Of a stretch of 64,000 nt of DNA, positions 60,251 through 64,000 are shown piece by piece. The notes under the pieces are model-generated. The model had not been told where the DNA came from. It ran no database searches and worked only from the letters and a program-made list of their open reading frames with translations. The translations under genes were made by a program, and so were the position numbers. The DNA is taken from assembly GCF_036108815.1 (NCBI RefSeq), contig NZ_CP107985.1, positions 8,243,501 to 8,307,500 of the forward strand, read 5' to 3'. Origin of the DNA: Streptomyces sp. NBC_00353 (lineage in GTDB: Bacteria; Actinomycetota; Actinomycetes; Streptomycetales; Streptomycetaceae). The first letter of the stretch is position 1. Every line of letters starts with the position of its first letter.

Positions 60251-61786
60251 ATGCAGGAGAGCGCAACGTCCCAGGGAGGCGCGGCGGGGCGCGAGAGCGA
60301 GATGGCCCCGGCGCTCGACCCCCGCCGCTGGCAGGCACTTGCCGTGTGCCTGGTGGCGGGCTTCATGACGCTGTTGGACGTGTCCATCGTCAACGTCGCC
60401 CTGCCGTCGATCCGTAACGACCTGCGGAGTCCGGAATCCGATCTGCAGTGGGTCCTGTCCGGCTACTCCCTCGCCTTCGGGCTCCTCCTCATCCCCGCCG
60501 GGCGGCTGGGCGACGCCCGAGGGCGCCGTGAGGTGTTCCTCGCGGGGCTGGCCGTGTTCACGCTGGCTTCGGTGGCCTGCGGAGCCGCCCCGTCCAGCTT
60601 CTGGCTGGTGGTCGCCCGGGTGGTTCAGGGCCTCGGCGGAGCCTTGATCTCGCCGCAGATCTCCGCGTTGATCCAGCAGATGTTCTCCGGCCAGGAGCGG
60701 GGCCGCGCCTTCGGCATGTTCAGCACGGTGGTCGCTGTCTCGACCGCCGTCGGCCCCCTGCTGGGCGGGCTGCTGATCCAGGCGGCGGGACGGGAGGGGG
60801 GCTGGCGTTGGGTGTTCTTCGTCAACCTGCCGCTCGGCCTCGTCTGCTTCCTGCTCGCCCGGCGCCTCCTCCCGGACACACCGGCAGCGGGCCGCGTACG
60901 GCCGAGGGACCTCGATCCCGTCGGCGTACTCCTCCTCGGTGCGGGCGTGCTGGCCCTGCTGCTGCCCTTCATCCAGGCACAGCAGTGGCCCGGCGACGGG
61001 AAGTGGCTGCTGGTGGCCGTGGCCGTGGTGCTGCTCGGCGTCTTCGCCTGCTGGGAGGCCCGGTGCGGCGGGCGTGGAACCGTGCCCGTCCTGGACATGT
61101 CGCTGTTCCGGATGCACTCCTACTGGCTGGGCTGTCTGCTGAGCCTGCTGTACTTCGCCGGATTCACCTCGATCTTCTTCATCAGCACTCTCTACCTTCA
61201 GGCAGGACTGCACTGCACCGCCCTCGAGGCCGGACTGGCCATCACACCGTTCGCTCTGGGGGCGGCGGCCGCCGCCGGACCAGGTGGCCGGATGGTAAGC
61301 CGCTACGGGCGACCGCTGGTCGCCGTGGGGCTGTCCATGGTGGTCGTCGGACTCGGCGCCACCGTGTTCGCCGTGCACTTGGTCCCGGGCAGCGGCGTCG
61401 CCTGGGCGATGGCCGCACCGCTGCTCCTGGCGGGTGTGGGCAGCGGCCTGGTCATCGCCCCGAACCTGACCCTGACCCTGTCCCAGGTGCCGGTGGTCGG
61501 CGGCGGGAGCGCCGCGGGCACGCTCCAGACCGGCCAGCGCGTCGGCTCGGCGATCGGGATCGCCGCGGTCGGCTCGGTCTTCTTCGCGCGGCTGCCCTCC
61601 GCCGGCTGGAGGACCGCGTTCGACAGCGGGCTCATCGTCTCCGCCGCCTTCGTGCTGGGCGCTCTCGTCCTGGCGGTGACCGATGTGGGGATCTCCCGGC
61701 GGAACACGAGACGTGCCCACGGCCTGTCCGGCCCCGGCCCGTCCGACTGGAAGGGAGACCACGATGAGCCCCCCCACCGGCAGTGA
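60251..61786 (+). CDS. MFS transporter, DHA2 (EmrB/QacA) type
   Basis: A 511-residue exporter with 14 predicted helices. Typical motifs: GFMTLLDVSIVNVALPSI (motif D1), LIPAGRLGDARGRREVFLAG (motif A), VVARVVQGLGGALISPQ (motif B) and VAVSTAVGPLLGGLLI (motif C, antiporter). The family exports drugs and other amphipathic compounds with the proton gradient. The gene overlaps the hydroquinone reductase gene by 23 bp, so detoxification and export appear linked. The start is inferred as leaderless. Confidence 0.92.
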   Translation: MQESATSQGGAAGRESEMAPALDPRRWQALAVCLVAGFMTLLDVSIVNVALPSIRNDLRSPESDLQWVLSGYSLAFGLLLIPAGRLGDARGRREVFLAGLAVFTLASVACGAAPSSFWLVVARVVQGLGGALISPQISALIQQMFSGQERGRAFGMFSTVVAVSTAVGPLLGGLLIQAAGREGGWRWVFFVNLPLGLVCFLLARRLLPDTPAAGRVRPRDLDPVGVLLLGAGVLALLLPFIQAQQWPGDGKWLLVAVAVVLLGVFACWEARCGGRGTVPVLDMSLFRMHSYWLGCLLSLLYFAGFTSIFFISTLYLQAGLHCTALEAGLAITPFALGAAAAAGPGGRMVSRYGRPLVAVGLSMVVVGLGATVFAVHLVPGSGVAWAMAAPLLLAGVGSGLVIAPNLTLTLSQVPVVGGGSAAGTLQTGQRVGSAIGIAAVGSVFFARLPSAGWRTAFDSGLIVSAAFVLGALVLAVTDVGISRRNTRRAHGLSGPGPSDWKGDHDEPPHRQ

Positions 61787-62753
61787 GCCGGACGGCAACG
61801 CGGCGTACGGACACAAGCCGTTCAAGCGGTCCAGGAGCCACTTCGCCGACCGGATCACTGCCGACGGCCGCGACGGCTGGCCGGTCGAGGCGGGCCGCTA
61901 CCGGCTGGTCGTCAGCCGTGCCTGCCCCTGGGCGAGCCGGGCACTCGTCTCCCGGCGGCTCCTCGGCCTGGAGGACGCCCTGTCGCTCGCCGTGGCCGAC
62001 CCGATCCAGGACGACCGCAGCTGGCGCTTCACCCTGGACGAGGGCGGCCGCGACCCGGTGCTCGGTATCGCATATCTCAGCGAGGCGTACGAAGCGCGCG
62101 AACCCGGCTACCCCGGCGGTGTCAGCGTGCCCGCGATCGTGGACGTACCCAGCGGGAAGCTCGTCACCAACGACTTCCAGCAGATCACCCTGGATTTCGC
62201 GACCGAGTGGACCGCACTGCACCGGCCCGGAGCGCCCGATCTCTACCCCGAACGGCTGCGGGACGAGATCGACGAGGTCATGGGCGGCATCTACCGTGAC
62301 GTGAACAACGGCGTGTACCGGGCCGGATTCGCCAGCGGTCAGGAGGAGTACGAAGCCGCGTACCACGATGTGTTCCGCAGACTCGACCTGGTATCCGAAC
62401 GCCTCAGGGACCAGCGCTACCTGGTGGGGGACACGCTCACCGAGGCCGACATCCGGCTGTTCACCACACTCGTGCGCTTCGACGCCGTCTACCACGGGCA
62501 CTTCAAGTGCAACCGCTCGAAACTGACCGAGAACCCCGTGCTCTGGGCCTACGCCAGGGACCTGTTCCAGACCCGCGGATTCGGCGACACCGTCGACTTC
62601 GACCACATCAAGCAGCACTACTACCGGGTGCACACGGGCATCAACCCCACCGGCATCGTGCCCCTGGGCCCCGACCTCTCGGGCTGGCGGACGCCGCACC
62701 ACCGCGAGCAGCTCGGCGGCCGCCCCTTCGGCGACGGCACCCCACCCACGTAG
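61764..62753 (+). CDS. Glutathionyl-hydroquinone reductase (Xi-class GST, YqjG/ECM4-like)
   Basis: A 329-residue two-domain GST-fold enzyme. The catalytic Cys54 lies in SRACPWASRALVSR, the Xi-class CPWA motif. GVSVPAIVDVPSGKLVTNDF and the C-terminal domain residues (RYLVGDTLTEADIRLFTTLVRF, DFDHIKQHYYRVHTGINPTGI) match GS-hydroquinone reductases, which remove thiols from quinone conjugates. Because Streptomyces uses mycothiol, the actual conjugate may be mycothiolated. AAGGGAGA precedes ATG 61764, inside the end of the MFS gene. Confidence 0.92.
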   Translation: MSPPTGSEPDGNAAYGHKPFKRSRSHFADRITADGRDGWPVEAGRYRLVVSRACPWASRALVSRRLLGLEDALSLAVADPIQDDRSWRFTLDEGGRDPVLGIAYLSEAYEAREPGYPGGVSVPAIVDVPSGKLVTNDFQQITLDFATEWTALHRPGAPDLYPERLRDEIDEVMGGIYRDVNNGVYRAGFASGQEEYEAAYHDVFRRLDLVSERLRDQRYLVGDTLTEADIRLFTTLVRFDAVYHGHFKCNRSKLTENPVLWAYARDLFQTRGFGDTVDFDHIKQHYYRVHTGINPTGIVPLGPDLSGWRTPHHREQLGGRPFGDGTPPT

Positions 62754-62813
62754 GGGCCACAGACCGGTCGAACAATGATCTCCACCGGTACCGGGGTCGT
62801 GCCCGGACCCCTC

Positions 62814-63404
62814 CTACGGCTGAAGAGGGTCGGGACACGAGTCGTCCGACTGCGTCATCGTCCATCCGTCACCGAGCACATGGACGCTCGTGTGGGCGGG
62901 GGAGCGTTGTGTATGGACGGTAGGAGCCGCAGTGGCGCCGTCTTGATTCGCGTCCCCGGGCAGCGCGGCGGACGGCATGGTCACGTGAGCCACCGTGCAC
63001 ACCAACTGCCGCATGGCCAGGCGGCTGAGGGGAGGGACATCTTTGGGGAGCTGGATGGAGAAGGTCTTGTCGTCGCCGATCGCCACTTTCGGTATACCCG
63101 TCAGAGGCGGCAGCTCCGTGGTGGCCGCCACGGCCTCGCTCGTGGTCGGTCCGTCGAACAGCAGGCGCACGACGGCCCCGAAGTCCCCGGCGTCGCCGAT
63201 CTTGCGGAGATAAGGCGTCAGATCACCCTTGTGCAGGAAATAGAGGGGGATGACGGCCGGCACCGAGGACTTTGGACTGGGAGAGACCATGCCGCTCGCC
63301 GGTTCGCCGGCCTGGATGACGTCGGACGGGGGGACTCCGCACGCCGAGAGCGTGAGCGCGGCCGTGAGCCCGGCCAGCAGTCCCGCCACGCGTGAGCCCC
63401 TCAC
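62814..63404 (-). CDS. Secreted lipoprotein (GerMN-like)
   Basis: A 196-residue lipoprotein. The lipobox is LTLSACG, after a signal helix (VAGLLAGLTAALTLSA). The mature part resembles a GerMN domain: VIPLYFLHKGDLTPYLRKI, VVRLLFDGPTTSEAVAA, TELPPLTGIPKVAI. A low-complexity end follows. GTG 63404 overlaps the stop of the sensor kinase gene (GTGA), so they are coupled. Lipoproteins in this position (compare CseA or LpqB) tune the activity of neighbouring sensor kinases on the outer membrane face. Confidence 0.87.
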   Translation of the reverse strand: MRGSRVAGLLAGLTAALTLSACGVPPSDVIQAGEPASGMVSPSPKSSVPAVIPLYFLHKGDLTPYLRKIGDAGDFGAVVRLLFDGPTTSEAVAATTELPPLTGIPKVAIGDDKTFSIQLPKDVPPLSRLAMRQLVCTVAHVTMPSAALPGDANQDGATAAPTVHTQRSPAHTSVHVLGDGWTMTQSDDSCPDPLQP

Positions 63405-64000
63405 CGGGCACTCCCGGTGGCGTCGTCGGCGGCGGCCGCGGAGTCGCGTTGCAGGGGGAGTTCGACCGTGAACACCGCGCCACCCTCGGGCAGGTTCGCC
63501 GCACTGACGCGTCCTCCGTGCAGGTACACGTTCTCCGCCGTGATGGCCAGGCCCAGCCCGCTGCTCTCGCTTCTGGTCCGTGTGGTGCTCGCCTTGTAGA
63601 AGCGTTCGAAGATGTGCGGCATGGCTTCCTCGGCAATCCCCGGTCCGTTGTCGGTCACCTCGATGACGGCCCACGCCATGTCCGCCGGCTCCTTCCTCAC
63701 GCCCATGCCCAGCCGCACCGGCGGCGCCCCGTGCCGCAGCGCGTTGCCGACCAGGTTGGCCATCACCACGTCGAGCCGGCGCGGGTCCACACGCGTCCTC
63801 AGCACGCCTGGTGGCGGCAGGTGGGTCTCCACCTGGCCCTGCCACCCCCGAGAGGCGAGGGTGTGCTGGACGAAATCGGCCAAGTCGATCTCGTCCAGGT
63901 TGAGTTCCGCCGCGCCCGCGTCGAAGCGGGAGATTTCCATCAGGTCTTGCACCAGCACGCTGAGCCGACTGGTCCCCTCACTGATGAGCTGCAACGCCTC
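63401..64000 (-). CDS. Sensor histidine kinase, C-terminal part
   Basis: The gene continues beyond the right edge; about 199 C-terminal residues are in the window. Visible are the end of the HisKA helices (SEGTSRLSVLVQDLMEISRFDAG), the N-box NLVGNALRHG, G1 box DNGPGIAEEAM, F box HIFERFYKAS and G2 box SGLGLAITAENVYLHGG. This OmpR-type kinase should have its response-regulator gene just outside the window. The coupled lipoprotein gene suggests a cell-envelope signal. Confidence 0.93.
   Translation of the reverse strand, partial: EALQLISEGTSRLSVLVQDLMEISRFDAGAAELNLDEIDLADFVQHTLASRGWQGQVETHLPPPGVLRTRVDPRRLDVVMANLVGNALRHGAPPVRLGMGVRKEPADMAWAVIEVTDNGPGIAEEAMPHIFERFYKASTTRTRSESSGLGLAITAENVYLHGGRVSAANLPEGGAVFTVELPLQRDSAAAADDATGSAR

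Noticed and set aside
1..64000. tRNA, rRNA, insertion sequences, attachment sites, prophage genes
   Set aside because: No cloverleaf-like segments, transposase or integrase motifs, or flanking direct repeats were recognised by eye; a tRNAscan and IS search would be needed to exclude them fully.

Overview
The window is a segment of an actinomycete chromosome, almost certainly Streptomyces. The base composition is very GC-rich, with G/C in nearly every third codon position, GTG and TTG starts are common, and many genes are typical of the genus: an ECF41 sigma factor, a WhiJ/AbaA-like regulator trio, MurT/GatD, an F420-type oxidoreductase, a LigD-type ligase domain, and a c-di-AMP riboswitch on a cell-wall hydrolase. 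I see no rRNA, tRNA, CRISPR array, complete insertion sequence or prophage. It reads as conserved core chromosome with small decayed accessory patches near 24, 34 and 37 kb.

Layout. 0-9.4 kb: a partial PhoD phosphatase, a hydrolase diverging from an ECF41 sigma factor, a GntR regulator with a well-formed promoter and two palindromes, a ROK regulator, and a two-component system diverging from an ABC exporter. 9.5-23 kb: mug and purB, an amino-acid permease, a secreted PGRP-type amidase with seven FG-GAP repeats, a sigma/anti-sigma pair, a glycosyltransferase, an SGNH hydrolase and two tandem CorC/CNNM-like membrane proteins. 23-27.9 kb: a DNA ligase, a kinase fragment, an LLM oxidoreductase, a leaderless antitoxin/Doc-like pair and a methyltransferase. 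28-32.5 kb: the biotin genes bioB-bioA-bioD, with bioF divergent.

32.5-38 kb: a DUF397/XRE/HATPase trio, a broken LysE gene, a riboswitch-controlled NlpC/P60 hydrolase, a ClpP-like protein lacking the catalytic histidine and divergent from an orphan Phd antitoxin, and a decayed TetR/membrane-protein block. 38-42.6 kb: urease ureABC-F-G-D without ureE. 42.7-50.4 kb: a secreted tripeptidyl aminopeptidase, an epimerase/reductase, PlsC, a tandem SUKH-4 protein, and an elongation factor G paralogue preceded by a 38-codon ORF and three hairpins that look like an attenuator. 50.4-57.8 kb: CtaG with a tiny membrane protein, pfkA, gatD-murT, peptide deformylase, and a TetR regulator with an acyl-CoA dehydrogenase. 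57.8-64 kb: a glutathione peroxidase-like protein, an acetyltransferase, an XRE-cupin regulator, a small membrane protein, an MFS exporter overlapping a glutathionyl-hydroquinone reductase, and a partial sensor kinase overlapping a lipoprotein gene.

Best candidates for new biology: (1) the leader ORF/hairpin array before the EF-G paralogue; (2) the ClpR-like protein paired with a Phd antitoxin across one shared operator; (3) a Doc-fold toxin homologue that has lost its catalytic residues but keeps its antitoxin and a compact leaderless promoter. All homology calls come from reading motifs in the translations; no database search was run.
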